The notes: generated by a model not told the origin, from the letters alone. DNA of 16,044 nt from an uncultured Collinsella sp. (GCA_900549065.1 URNC01000029.1:1-16044); one strand, 5' to 3'. Counted from the stretch's first letter, positions 8,079 through 15,204 are shown. Numbers and translations: made by a program.

Positions 8079-8360
8079 TTAGGCTTCAGCAACCTTGTGG
8101 CCGAGCGCCTTCTCGTAACGGGCCTCGTCATAGGAGATGTCGCCGTCGACGATCTCGTCCATAGCCATCGAGATGGTATCGGCACCGGAAAGCGCGATGG
8201 TGATGTCGTCGACATCCTGGACGGCAAGCACGCGATTGTGCTGGCCGCGCAGCATGCTGTTAATGTCGCAGGCGCGCTTGGAAGCAAGCGAAGCGAGCAG
8301 GAAGCGGTTGTGATCGGTCTTCTCCAGAAGATCGTCAATGCAAGGCTTTACAACGGACAC
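8079..8360 (-). CDS. rpoZ: RNA polymerase omega subunit
   Basis: A 93-residue subunit that helps fold and assemble beta-prime into RNA polymerase. The conserved core is visible: CIDDLLEKTDHNRFLLASLASKRACDIN, where the usual signature is IDxLL, RFxL, ASKRAxxIN, followed by ISYDEARYEKAL near the C-terminus. The start is GTG at 8360 with a TGAGGT SD close upstream that overlaps the gmk stop. Five bases separate gmk from rpoZ. The gmk-rpoZ pairing is common in bacteria. The omega here lacks any long extension. Confidence 0.93.
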   Translation of the reverse strand: MSVVKPCIDDLLEKTDHNRFLLASLASKRACDINSMLRGQHNRVLAVQDVDDITIALSGADTISMAMDEIVDGDISYDEARYEKALGHKVAEA

Positions 8361-8365
8361 GGACC

Positions 8366-8935
8366 TCAGATCCTTTCATGCATATCGAGAACGCGAACGA
8401 GCTCGTCGGTCGCGCGGTCGAGATCGTCATTCACCACGACGTCGTCGTAGCGGTCGGCAAGGGCAAGCTCATGGGCGGCGTTTGCCATACGCAGCTCGAT
8501 CGTCTCGGGCGTCTCGGTACCACGACCGACCAGACGCTCGCGGAGCACCTCGAGCGAGGGTGGCTTGATAAAGATCAGCACGGCCTCGGGGAAACGTTCC
8601 TTGACCTGCAGGGCACCCTGGACATCGATCTCCAAGATGAGAGACGAACCAGAGGCGAGCTTGGACTGAACCTCGCTCACCAACGTGCCGTAGCAGTTAC
8701 CGTGGACCTCGGCCCACTCGACAAACTCACCGTTTGCCACGCGGCGGTCGAACTCCTCACGCGTCAGGAAAAAGTAATTGACGCCATCGACCTCGCCTTT
8801 GCGTGGGACTCGCGTGGTAGCCGAAACCGTCAGGCCCAGGTTAGAGCGACGCTCGCGCACACGAGTGACGAGCGTGCCCTTGCCCGCGCCTGACGGTCCA
8901 GAAATCACAAAGAGCTTTGAATCCTGAGCGCTCAC
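8366..8935 (-). CDS. gmk: Guanylate kinase
   Basis: A 189-residue enzyme that converts GMP to GDP with ATP, part of purine recycling and GTP supply. The P-loop GPSGAGKGT is at 13-21. TVSATTRVPRKGEVDGVNYFF (about 36-56) is the GMP-binding region, with conserved Ser, Arg and Tyr. EFVEWAEVHGNCYGT and ILEIDVQGALQVK follow, then the LID and the terminal helix. The start is GTG at 8935, directly joined to the mihF stop (TAAGTG) with no separate SD, so translation probably reinitiates from mihF. The length is typical of bacterial Gmk, and no residues appear missing. Confidence 0.97.
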   Translation of the reverse strand: MSAQDSKLFVISGPSGAGKGTLVTRVRERRSNLGLTVSATTRVPRKGEVDGVNYFFLTREEFDRRVANGEFVEWAEVHGNCYGTLVSEVQSKLASGSSLILEIDVQGALQVKERFPEAVLIFIKPPSLEVLRERLVGRGTETPETIELRMANAAHELALADRYDDVVVNDDLDRATDELVRVLDMHERI

Positions 8936-9244
8936 TTATTTGGTCAGCTGCTCGAGGAGCTGCTCGCGCTGACGGACGCCAAGGCCCTGTACGCGACGGG
9001 TAGCGGAGATGCCGAGCTCCTCCATGATCTTGGCGGCCTTGGCCTTGCCATAACCGGGGAGAGACTCGATGAGGGTGGAAACCTTCATGCGGGAAGCAAT
9101 GGGGTCATCGGAGTTGAGCACGGACTCGAGGGACTTCTCGCCCTTCTTGATCTGCTCACGGAGCTCTGCGCGAGCGTGACGCGCGGCGGCAGCCTTCTCA
9201 AGAGCCTGCTTGCGCTGCTCATCGGTAAGCTGAGGGAGTGCCAT
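8936..9244 (-). CDS. mihF: Actinobacterial integration host factor, mIHF
   Basis: A 102-residue nucleoid-associated DNA-binding protein, unrelated in fold to E. coli IHF. The N-terminal helix LTDEQRKQALEKAAAARHAR is followed by the helix-two-turn-helix core KVSTLIESLPGYGKAKA (54-70), then KIMEELGISATRRVQGLG and RQREQLLEQL, as in the mycobacterial and Streptomyces proteins. The frame is open from a TTG at 9256, but the ATG at 9244 has a GGAGG SD 6 bp upstream and starts with MALPQL, the usual N-terminus. The position between pyrF and gmk is the conserved actinobacterial place for this gene. It is the strongest single taxonomic marker in the window. Confidence 0.95.
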   Translation of the reverse strand: MALPQLTDEQRKQALEKAAAARHARAELREQIKKGEKSLESVLNSDDPIASRMKVSTLIESLPGYGKAKAAKIMEELGISATRRVQGLGVRQREQLLEQLTK

Positions 9245-9285
9245 TCGTACCTCCAAGTAGTTGGGTTATATCTGATTCAATATTT

Positions 9286-9317
9286 GGCATTTTAGCACGT
9301 AAAACGTACAAAATGCC
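9286..9317. promoter_or_regulatory. 32-bp interrupted palindrome in front of mihF
   Basis: GGCATTTT (9286-9293) and AAAATGCC (9310-9317) are perfect 8-bp arms. Inside them is a second inverted pair, ACGT-AAA-ACGT (9297-9307). The site is 42-73 bp before the mihF start, has no T-run on either strand, and overlaps a possible -10 (TAAAAT, 9294-9289). It could be an operator or a hairpin in the leader. Confidence 0.5.
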
Positions 9318-9332
9318 CAATCGCGGCTCCAT

Positions 9333-9361
9333 AGGTTAGACGATACCCGCAAAAAGTGCAA
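9333..9361 (-). promoter_or_regulatory. Candidate mihF operon promoter
   Basis: The minus strand has TTGCAC (9361-9356), a 17-bp spacer and TAACCT (9338-9333). If used, transcription would start near 9326 and the 32-bp palindrome would form a hairpin at the 5' end of the mRNA. A second possible -10, TAAAAT at 9294-9289, has no fitting -35. Confidence 0.35.
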
Positions 9362-9380
9362 TATATCGCGCTAAAAGATG

Positions 9381-9438
9381 AGCCCCCGACCTGCGATTCC
9401 ACACAAAGGATGGGAAAGTTTACGCAGGCACAGGGGCT
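9381..9438 (-). terminator. Long interrupted hairpin after pyrF, possible pyr operon terminator
   Basis: AGCCCC (9381-9386) pairs with GGGGCT (9433-9438), and CCTGCG (9390-9395) pairs with CGCAGG (9423-9428), with small internal loops and a 27-nt apical loop. On the minus strand the stem is followed by CATCTTTTAG, only a weak T-run. It lies 46 bp after the pyrF stop. It may be a weak terminator or a structured small RNA. Confidence 0.4.
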
Positions 9439-9483
9439 AATTTGTGCTATTAAAACCAAAAAGTGGTGACTTAAGGGAATCTT

Positions 9484-10200
9484 TTACGCGACGTTTTCGA
9501 CCAGCTCGGCAACGATGGCGTCAAACGCGGCAACCGGATCGTCGGCGCCGGTAATGGGGCGGCCAACCACGATATGGCTCGCGCCGCGCTCGATAGCCTG
9601 GGAAGGCGTGGCCACGCGCGATTGATCGCCCAGCGCAGCACCATCCGGACGCACGCCCGGGGTCACAATCAGCGCATCGGGGCCCAGCAGCTCACGCATG
9701 TCATGTGCCTCCATCGGCGAGCACACGATGCCGTCGATACCGTTGGCCTGGGCGAGTTTTGCCAGACGGGCGGCCTCCTCGGCAACAGGCGACTCGACGC
9801 CGATCTCGGCCAGCGCATCCTGATTCATGCTCGTGAGCACGGTGATGGCGACGAGCTTGGCGCGGTCCTCGCGCGCCTCCTCGGCACCCTCACGGCAGGC
9901 GGCGAGCATGGCACCCGAACCCAAGCCATGGACCGAAAGCAGGTCGGCACCGGCAAGCGAGGCCGAACGAGCGGCACCGCGCACCTGATGCGGAATGTCA
10001 TGGAACTTAAGGTCGAGGAAGACCTTGAAGCCCAGGTCCTTAAAGGTCTTGACGATCTCGGGACCCTCGGCGTAATAGAGCGTCATGCCCACCTTGAGCC
10101 AGGCGGCATGGCCCGAGAGCTCATGGGCGAGCTCGAGCGCACGCTCACGGTCGCAGTCGAGGGCAACGATAACGCGGTCGCGGGCATCGGTCTCTAGCAT
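9484..10200 (-). CDS. pyrF: Orotidine 5'-phosphate decarboxylase
   Basis: A 238-residue enzyme that converts OMP to UMP, the last step of de novo pyrimidine synthesis. The catalytic tetrad region DLKFHDIP is at 63-70 (Asp63, Lys65, Asp68). IVALDCD (11-17) begins the barrel. PGVRPDG and IVVGRPITGADDP near the C-terminus form the phosphate-binding loops. An open frame extends back to 10449 inside pyrD in a different frame, but the ATG at 10200 starts the conserved sequence and overlaps the pyrD stop by 7 bp. The gene is last in the pyr operon. The length suits the PyrF group 1 barrel. Confidence 0.96.
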   Translation of the reverse strand: MLETDARDRVIVALDCDRERALELAHELSGHAAWLKVGMTLYYAEGPEIVKTFKDLGFKVFLDLKFHDIPHQVRGAARSASLAGADLLSVHGLGSGAMLAACREGAEEAREDRAKLVAITVLTSMNQDALAEIGVESPVAEEAARLAKLAQANGIDGIVCSPMEAHDMRELLGPDALIVTPGVRPDGAALGDQSRVATPSQAIERGASHIVVGRPITGADDPVAAFDAIVAELVENVA

Positions 10201-11117
10201 TCGAAAGCACCTACCAGCTCGTTGATGTCCTTCACGCCCTGAGACTCGGCCCAGGCCTCGAGCTCGCGCGCGATCTTGAGCGAAGCGCACGGATCGACGA
10301 AGTTGGCCATGCCGACCGATACGCAGGTAGCGCCAGCCAGGATAAACTCGGCCGCGTCCTCTCCGGTCATGACGCCGCCGACGCCGTTGATGGGGATATC
10401 GACGGCCTGGGCAACCTCCCAGACCATGCGCACGGCGATGTGATGGCACAGCGGGCCCGAAAGACCGCCCTTGGGCTTGGCCACACGCGACTTGCGGGTG
10501 TGGACATCAATGGCCATACCCTGGATGGAGTTGATGACCGAAAGGCCATCGGCACCGGCGGCCTCGAGAGCCTTGGCGATCTCGGCAACGTTGACCGGAG
10601 CCATCTTCACAAATAGCGGCTTGTCGGTCACCTTACGGCAGGCGGCCATGACGGCAGAGGCGCCCTCGGGCGTGGAGCCCATGGCGGCACCGCCAGCGGC
10701 AATGTTGGGGCAGCTCACGTTGATCTCATAGCCGGCGGCCCAGGGGCACAGCTCGACATACATCTCAAGCGCACGGACAAACTCGTCAACGGAATGACCG
10801 GCAACCTGGCAGATGACCTGGCAACCGTCCTTGGAGAGTTGCTCGAGCCACGGACCGGACTCGCGGGCGAAAGCGGCTACACCGGGGTTCTGCAGGCCCA
10901 CGGAATTGATCATGCCGCCGGGGATCTCGGCCATGCGGGGTGCGGGATTGCCGGGCCAGGGCTCGGCAGCGCAGCCCTTGGTGGTGATGGCACCCAGCTG
11001 GGAGACATCGAAGAAGTTCTGGAACTGCCAACCGTAGCCAAAGGTACCAGCTGCGGTGTTGATGGGGTTCTGCATCTTGACGCCGCCGAAATCGACGGCC
11101 ATGTTCACGGTACCCAC
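10194..11117 (-). CDS. pyrD: Dihydroorotate dehydrogenase, type 1B catalytic subunit
   Basis: A 307-residue FMN enzyme that oxidises dihydroorotate to orotate in the cytosol. ITTKG (44-48) carries the FMN-binding lysine, and NSVGLQNPG (71-79) binds substrate. NVSCPNI (133-139) has Cys136 as the catalytic base, which marks class 1. The FMN phosphate site is INGVGGVMTGEDA near the C-terminus. The immediately upstream pyrK makes this type 1B, which passes electrons to NAD. GTG at 11117 overlaps the pyrK stop (TAGTG). An ATG 15 bp downstream (MAVDFGGV) is an equally plausible start. No strong SD is seen for either. Confidence 0.95.
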   Translation of the reverse strand: MGTVNMAVDFGGVKMQNPINTAAGTFGYGWQFQNFFDVSQLGAITTKGCAAEPWPGNPAPRMAEIPGGMINSVGLQNPGVAAFARESGPWLEQLSKDGCQVICQVAGHSVDEFVRALEMYVELCPWAAGYEINVSCPNIAAGGAAMGSTPEGASAVMAACRKVTDKPLFVKMAPVNVAEIAKALEAAGADGLSVINSIQGMAIDVHTRKSRVAKPKGGLSGPLCHHIAVRMVWEVAQAVDIPINGVGGVMTGEDAAEFILAGATCVSVGMANFVDPCASLKIARELEAWAESQGVKDINELVGAFEC

Positions 11118-11908
11118 TAGAAGACCACCACCTTGGAAGCATCAAACACGGGGCCGCACATGCAGGCGCCCTTCATACCGTCGACCGTCTCGACATTGCA
11201 GGTGTTGCAGGCACCAAAGCCGCAGCTCATCATGCGCTCGAGCGACACCTCGCAGTACACGTCGGCCTCCGCGGCAGCGGCGGCGACCTTCTTCATCATG
11301 ACGGCGGGACCACAGCTGGCGACGTAGTCGTAACCGCCCTCGCCGAGCAGCTCGGCGGCAGGATCGGTGCAGAAGCCGTGCGTGCCCAACGAGCCGTCGT
11401 CGGTGCACACGTTGACCGTGGCTCCCAGCGCGCGGAACTCATCGACGCCCACGGCCTTGGACGCGGTGCCAAAGCCCAGGCAAACGTCAACGTCCACACC
11501 CTGCTCGGCAAGCATGTCAGCCAGGCAGAGCACGGGCGGAACGCCAATGCCGCCAGCGACGAGCAGTGCCTTCCTGGTACCCTCGGGCACGAACCAGCCG
11601 CGGCCGCCAGGGCCCAGCAAGTTGGAGATGGAGCCAGGGGCCATCTGCGACAGACGACGGGTATCATCGCCCACGACGGCGTACCACAGCTCAACGGTGC
11701 CGGCCTCGGCGTCGGCGCGATAGAAGCTCAGGGGCACGCGAAGCAGCGAGGAAGCATCGCCCGGCACGGCGATATTCACGAACTGACCGGGCTTGAGCGC
11801 ACGTGCAAGCTTGGGGGCCGAGATAACAAGCGAGAAGATGCCGTCGGCGATCTCCTGGTTCGAGACGACCTCGAAGTCGTGCATGCGTGCAGTGGAAGGT
11901 GTGGGCAT
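11117..11908 (-). CDS. pyrK: Dihydroorotate dehydrogenase electron transfer subunit (FAD, 2Fe-2S)
   Basis: A 263-residue flavo-iron-sulfur subunit that passes electrons from PyrD to NAD. An N-terminal FAD-binding barrel (about 8-100) contains LKPGQFVNI and LLRVPLSFY. The NAD-binding domain contains LLVAGGIGVPPVL (115-127). The C-terminal cluster site has Cys229, Cys234, Cys237 and Cys249 (SCGFGACNTC, then CMCGPVF), with the C-x4-C-x2-C spacing of PyrK. An extra Cys251 is present. The ATG at 11908 has a GGAG SD 5 bp upstream. A 92-bp gap with two hairpins separates it from pyrC, the only sizeable gap in the pyr operon. Confidence 0.95.
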   Translation of the reverse strand: MPTPSTARMHDFEVVSNQEIADGIFSLVISAPKLARALKPGQFVNIAVPGDASSLLRVPLSFYRADAEAGTVELWYAVVGDDTRRLSQMAPGSISNLLGPGGRGWFVPEGTRKALLVAGGIGVPPVLCLADMLAEQGVDVDVCLGFGTASKAVGVDEFRALGATVNVCTDDGSLGTHGFCTDPAAELLGEGGYDYVASCGPAVMMKKVAAAAAEADVYCEVSLERMMSCGFGACNTCNVETVDGMKGACMCGPVFDASKVVVF

Positions 11909-11955
11909 AGACGCTCCAATCCCCCATGCGGTTGCATGGTTCAGGCGAATAGAAA

Positions 11956-11980
11956 GCGCGGCACCGCAAGGGCGCCGCGC
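11956..11980 (-). terminator. Hairpin between pyrC and pyrK (weak terminator or processing site)
   Basis: A 10-bp GC-rich stem with one G-U pair (11956-11965 with 11971-11980) and a 5-nt loop is followed on the minus strand by only TTTC. A second small hairpin, CCATGC-GGTT-GCATGG (11924-11939), stands just before the pyrK SD. The T-run is too poor for a strong stop, so partial attenuation or mRNA processing is more likely. Confidence 0.4.
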
Positions 11981-12000
11981 ACAAAAGCGATAAGGCTATG

Positions 12001-13290
12001 CTAGCAGATGCAGCCGTCGGCAAGCGTCTGCTTACCGCCGACAAACACATCGGTGGCACGACCGGTGAGCGTGCGGCCGGCAAAACCGGAGTTCTCGGCG
12101 CGCGACTCGTAACCGTCCTCGCCGACCGTCCAGGTGGCGGACGCGTCGAACACGGTCAGGTCGGCAACGGAGCCCGCCTTGACCTGAACCCGGTCCAGAC
12201 CCAAGATCTCACGCGGCTTGATGGCCATGAGCTCGACCATGCGACCCATGCCCATCTTACCGGTGTTGACCAGCTCGGTGAGCACGAGCGCCAGCGAGGT
12301 CTCGAGGCCGATCATGCCGAAGGGCGCAAGCTCGAACTCACGGGCCTTCTCCCACGGAGTGTGGGGGGCGTGGTCGGTGACGATGACGTCGACGGTACCG
12401 TCGATGACGCCTTGACGGATAGCCTCGGCATCCTCCTCGGTACGCAGCGGCGGGTTGACCTTGAGCGAGGTGTTGTAGGTCTCGTCCAGGTCGTTCTCGG
12501 TCAGGAACATGTGGTGCGGGGTGGCCTCGCAGGTGACCTGCACGCCAGCCGCCTTACCGGCACGCACGAGCTCCAGGCCATGGGCGGTGGAGATGTGCTG
12601 GATGTGCAGCTTGGCGCCGGCCAGCTTGGCGATCTCGATATCGCGGGCGATCTGCAGCTCCTCGCCTGCCGCCGGCCAGCCCTCGAGGGCCAGACGGGTA
12701 GAGACCTTACCCTCGTTGATCTGGCCGTGACCGACCAGGTCCTCGTCCTGGCAATGGCTCATAAAGACCTTGCCGAACATCTTACCGTAGTCCATGCAGC
12801 GACGGAGCATGCCTGCACCCTGCACGCCGCGACCGTCGTCGGTGAAGGCGACGGCGCCGTGGGCAACCATATCGCCCATCTCGGACATAGCCTCGCCCTT
12901 AAGACCGCGGGTCATGGCGCCAGAAGGATAGACGCGGCAGTGGCCGACCTCGGCAGCGCGGGACTTGACGAACTCAACGACGGTGCCGTTATCGGTAACG
13001 GGGTCGGTGTTGGGCATGGCGCACACGCCGGTGAAGCCGCCCTTGGCAGCTGCGCGGGTGCCGCTCTCGATGTCCTCTTTGACCTCGTAGCCGGGCTCGC
13101 GTAGGTGGACATGCATGTCCACCAGGCCGGGGACGAGGTACTTACCGGAAAGGTCGCGGACCTCGGCTCCCTCGGCGGCGAGGTTCTCGCCGACCTCGGC
13201 GATCTTGTCGCCGTCGATCAGGACGTCAACGACACCGTCAAGCTCGACGGACGGGTCGACGACGTGGGCATTCTTAAGAAGCAAGGCCAT
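12001..13290 (-). CDS. pyrC: Dihydroorotase
   Basis: A 429-residue zinc amidohydrolase that closes carbamoyl-aspartate to dihydroorotate. Metal ligands are in order: DMHVHLREPG (58-67) with the first two His, the DDGRG block (151-155) typical of class I enzymes lacking a carbamylated Lys, SHCQDE (178-183), HIQHIST (229-235) and TDHAPHT (305-311). The frame is open from a TTG at 13305, but the ATG at 13290 has a GGAGG SD 7 bp upstream and begins the conserved MALLLKNAHVVDP. The start overlaps the end of pyrB by 17 bp, so the two are probably coupled. Confidence 0.97.
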   Translation of the reverse strand: MALLLKNAHVVDPSVELDGVVDVLIDGDKIAEVGENLAAEGAEVRDLSGKYLVPGLVDMHVHLREPGYEVKEDIESGTRAAAKGGFTGVCAMPNTDPVTDNGTVVEFVKSRAAEVGHCRVYPSGAMTRGLKGEAMSEMGDMVAHGAVAFTDDGRGVQGAGMLRRCMDYGKMFGKVFMSHCQDEDLVGHGQINEGKVSTRLALEGWPAAGEELQIARDIEIAKLAGAKLHIQHISTAHGLELVRAGKAAGVQVTCEATPHHMFLTENDLDETYNTSLKVNPPLRTEEDAEAIRQGVIDGTVDVIVTDHAPHTPWEKAREFELAPFGMIGLETSLALVLTELVNTGKMGMGRMVELMAIKPREILGLDRVQVKAGSVADLTVFDASATWTVGEDGYESRAENSGFAGRTLTGRATDVFVGGKQTLADGCIC

Positions 13291-14218
13291 TATCGGCACC
13301 TCCAAGCAGCAGATACAGGATAGCCATACGCACGCAGATACCGGCGTAGACCTGCTCCAGGATGACGGAGCGTTGCGGGTGGTCGGCCATATAGGAGTCG
13401 AACTCGACGCCGCGGTTGATGGGGCCCGGGTGGCAAATGATCGCGTCGGGCTTCATGAGCTTCTCACGGTCCTTTGTCAGGCCGAAGAGTTTGTGGTACT
13501 CGCGAATGGTCGGGAACGGGGCACCCTCGAGGCGCTCCTGCTGAACGCGCAGCATGTAGACGACGTCCAGCTCGGGCAGGACGGAATCGAGGTCGCTCGT
13601 CACGTGGTCGCAGCCCAGAACCTCGGGCGCCGGCGGCAGCAGCGTGCCGGGGGCGACGGCGTAGGTCTCGCAGCCCATGATCTTCAACGCGGGGATCAGC
13701 GAGCCGCACACGCGGGAGTGGGAGATGTCGCCGATGACGGCGACCTTCAGACCGTGGAAGTCACCCTTGTGCTCCCAGATGGTGTACAGGTCGAGCAGAG
13801 CCTGCGTGGGGTGGTTGTGCTTACCGTCACCGGCGCAGATAACACTCGCGGGCGAATTCTGCGTGACGATGTAGGGAGCACCGGCATGCTTGTCACGCAC
13901 GACGATGCAGTCGATCTTATAGGCGTTGAGGGTCTCGACGGTGTCGACGAGGCTCTCTCCCTTGACCGTAGAGGTCGAGGAGCCGCCAAAGTTGAGGCTG
14001 TCGGCCGAAAGGCGCTTCTCGGCGAGCTCGAAGGAGCTGCGGGTGCGTGTCGAGGGCTCGTTGAACATGTTGACGATGGTCTTGCCCTTGAGCGTGGGGA
14101 CCTTCTTGATCGCACGCTCGTTGACCTCGGAGAACGCCTTGGCGGTCTCGAGGATGAGCTTGATGTCCTCTTCGGAGTACTCGGTAATGTCGATCAGGTG
14201 CTTATGGTTGAACGCCAC
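13274..14218 (-). CDS. pyrB: Aspartate carbamoyltransferase catalytic subunit
   Basis: A 314-residue enzyme that joins carbamoyl phosphate and aspartate, the committed step of the pathway. The carbamoyl-phosphate motif NEPSTRTRSSFE is at 53-64, STSTVKGESL at 81-90, DGKHNHPTQALLDL at 131-144, and PGPINRGVEF close to the C-terminus binds aspartate. The GTG at 14218 is chosen because it begins VAFNHKHLIDI. A GGGAGG SD lies 11 bp upstream inside the end of pyrR, a rather long spacing. An open frame extends to an ATG at 14254 overlapping pyrR. No pyrI regulatory-subunit gene is present, as in Gram-positives where PyrR controls the operon. Confidence 0.95.
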   Translation of the reverse strand: MAFNHKHLIDITEYSEEDIKLILETAKAFSEVNERAIKKVPTLKGKTIVNMFNEPSTRTRSSFELAEKRLSADSLNFGGSSTSTVKGESLVDTVETLNAYKIDCIVVRDKHAGAPYIVTQNSPASVICAGDGKHNHPTQALLDLYTIWEHKGDFHGLKVAVIGDISHSRVCGSLIPALKIMGCETYAVAPGTLLPPAPEVLGCDHVTSDLDSVLPELDVVYMLRVQQERLEGAPFPTIREYHKLFGLTKDREKLMKPDAIICHPGPINRGVEFDSYMADHPQRSVILEQVYAGICVRMAILYLLLGGADNGLAS

Positions 14219-14222
14219 GGTA

Positions 14223-14807
14223 CTACTCACCTCCCAGCGGCGCGGAGCCCACATGGGAACCCGGCGCGACGTCGTTAATCTCGACGGCTGTGTGGCCGTC
14301 GACTTCCTTCATATATAGGTGCACGTTCTCCTCGTGCGACGAGGGAACGTTCTTGCCGACAAAGTCCGGCGAGATGGGGAGCTCACGGTGGCCGCGGTCA
14401 ACGAGAACTGCCAGCTCAATGCGGCTCGGACGGCCCAGGTCCATGACGGCGTCCAGAGCGGCGCGAATGGTACGGCCCGTATACAGGATGTCGTCCACCA
14501 GCACGACGCGTTTGCCGTCGACGCTAAAGGGAATGTTGGTGGCGTGGATCGCGGGAGCGAAATTGGTCGCATAGTCATCGCGGTAGAAGCTGATGTCGAG
14601 GCTGCCGAGCGGAACGTCGACGCCCTCGATCTCCTTGATCTCCTCGGCGAGTTTCTTTGCCAGAAGGTCGCCGCGCGTGACGATGCCGACCAGAGCGAGG
14701 TCTTCACAGCCCTCGTTGCGCTCGAGAATCTCGTGCGCGATGCGGGTCATCGCTCGATTGACGGCGGTCTCGTCCATGATGACCGCCTTGGGGGAAGTCG
14801 TGCCCAT
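14223..14807 (-). CDS. pyrR: Bifunctional pyr operon regulator / uracil phosphoribosyltransferase
   Basis: A 194-residue protein that binds pyr mRNA when UMP is plentiful and also has UPRTase activity. It has the type I phosphoribosyltransferase fold: IVTRGDLLAKKL (42-53), the PRPP motif VVLVDDILYTGRTIRAA (101-117), and LAVLVDRGHRELPISPDFVGKNVPSS, which is characteristic of PyrR. The C-terminus is a little longer than the roughly 180 residues of the Bacillus protein (…EINDVAPGSHVGSAPLGGE). The ATG at 14807 has an AAGGAG SD 4 bp upstream. The gene leads the operon, right after an attenuator-like leader, so it very likely controls its own transcript. Confidence 0.97.
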   Translation of the reverse strand: MGTTSPKAVIMDETAVNRAMTRIAHEILERNEGCEDLALVGIVTRGDLLAKKLAEEIKEIEGVDVPLGSLDISFYRDDYATNFAPAIHATNIPFSVDGKRVVLVDDILYTGRTIRAALDAVMDLGRPSRIELAVLVDRGHRELPISPDFVGKNVPSSHEENVHLYMKEVDGHTAVEINDVAPGSHVGSAPLGGE

Positions 14808-14828
14808 CGATCTCCTTCCTCACATGTC

Positions 14829-14848
14829 TTGACTGCTGACACAGTCAA
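14829..14848 (-). promoter_or_regulatory. Small hairpin between the leader terminator and the pyrR SD
   Basis: TTGACTG (14829-14835) and CAGTCAA (14842-14848) form a 7-bp stem with a 6-nt loop. It sits directly downstream of the terminator T-run and 12 bp before the pyrR SD, where it could influence translation of pyrR. Confidence 0.35.
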
Positions 14849-14943
14849 AAAAATAGATGCCCGACCGCTTAAAGCGGACCAGACACCCACAGGAAAGGCT
14901 GCTCTTTGGCATCTATGTAATTCCATGTGGGTATCTCGTACCC
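14847..14943 (-). promoter_or_regulatory. pyr operon leader: attenuator with competing stems
   Basis: On the minus strand, ATAGATGCC (14916-14908) pairs with GGCATCTAT (14861-14853), which runs into seven Ts (14853-14847): an intrinsic terminator in front of pyrR. GATACCCACA (14935-14926) can instead pair with TGTGGGTGTC (14891-14882, one G-U pair), which cuts across the terminator stem and so acts as an antiterminator. GGGTA-CGAGA-TACCC (14943-14929) would block the antiterminator arm. Three mutually exclusive folds are the usual layout of a PyrR-type attenuator. The known PyrR loop consensus (CNGNGAGG) is not clearly present. Confidence 0.6.
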
Positions 14944-14961
14944 CTTTAATGGTCAAGGGAT

Positions 14962-14967
14962 AGTGTA
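14962..14967 (-). promoter_or_regulatory. Candidate -10 box of the pyr operon
   Basis: TACACT (14967-14962) would start transcription near 14955, just upstream of the attenuator. No good -35 is seen 16-18 bp upstream. A TTGACC at 14956-14951 is a second possibility but has only TACCCA at 17 bp. Confidence 0.35.
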
Positions 14968-15060
14968 GCCAACCTCGAGCTTAATTGCGAGCATAAATAC
15001 AGAGCAATCCGTAAACGGAGCCCAATGCTCCATAAACCTATATATATTTGTGGGACGAGC

Positions 15061-15089
15061 TTGAAAACACACGCACGAGCTGGCATAAT
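15061..15089 (+). promoter_or_regulatory. Strong sigma70-type promoter, distal promoter of rpmB
   Basis: TTGAAA (15061-15066), a 17-bp spacer and CATAAT (15084-15089) lie about 170 bp before rpmB. A start near 15096 would give a leader of about 160 nt, or a short RNA of unknown role. The stretch 15001-15060 between this and the pyr promoter holds only a small GGAGC-CCAAT-GCTCC hairpin and an AT-rich tract. Confidence 0.55.
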
Positions 15090-15195
15090 CCCCTCTGCTG
15101 CACGCAAATCGGATCTACGTCCAGGGCCGTGGCGTGGGCACTATCGCCAAAAGAGGAATATCTCTGTGTAGATTGCGCACAGGGAGCGACTTCTG

Positions 15196-15204
15196 TGCTA
15201 TAGT
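15196..15204 (+). promoter_or_regulatory. Proximal extended -10 promoter of rpmB
   Basis: TGCTATAGT (15196-15204) is an extended -10 box, identical to the one before rpsT. No convincing -35 is present (TTGCGC at 15173-15178 is 20 bp away). The leader would be about 48 nt, with a GCGACA/TGTCGC stem (15223-15228 and 15237-15242) just before the SD. Confidence 0.5.

Noticed and set aside
13115..14278. Long plus-strand open frame opposite pyrB, and similar long frames opposite lepA (233-1306), thiI (6969-8450) and pyrC (11998-13104)
   Set aside because: They mirror well-identified genes on the other strand, have His/Gln/Leu/Val-rich anti-sense composition and no SD. High GC with a strong third-codon bias makes such frames common.
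14747..14956. Possible leader peptide inside the pyr leader
   Set aside because: Two small frames cross the attenuator, but neither has a convincing SD and neither is rich in codons that would suit pyrimidine sensing.
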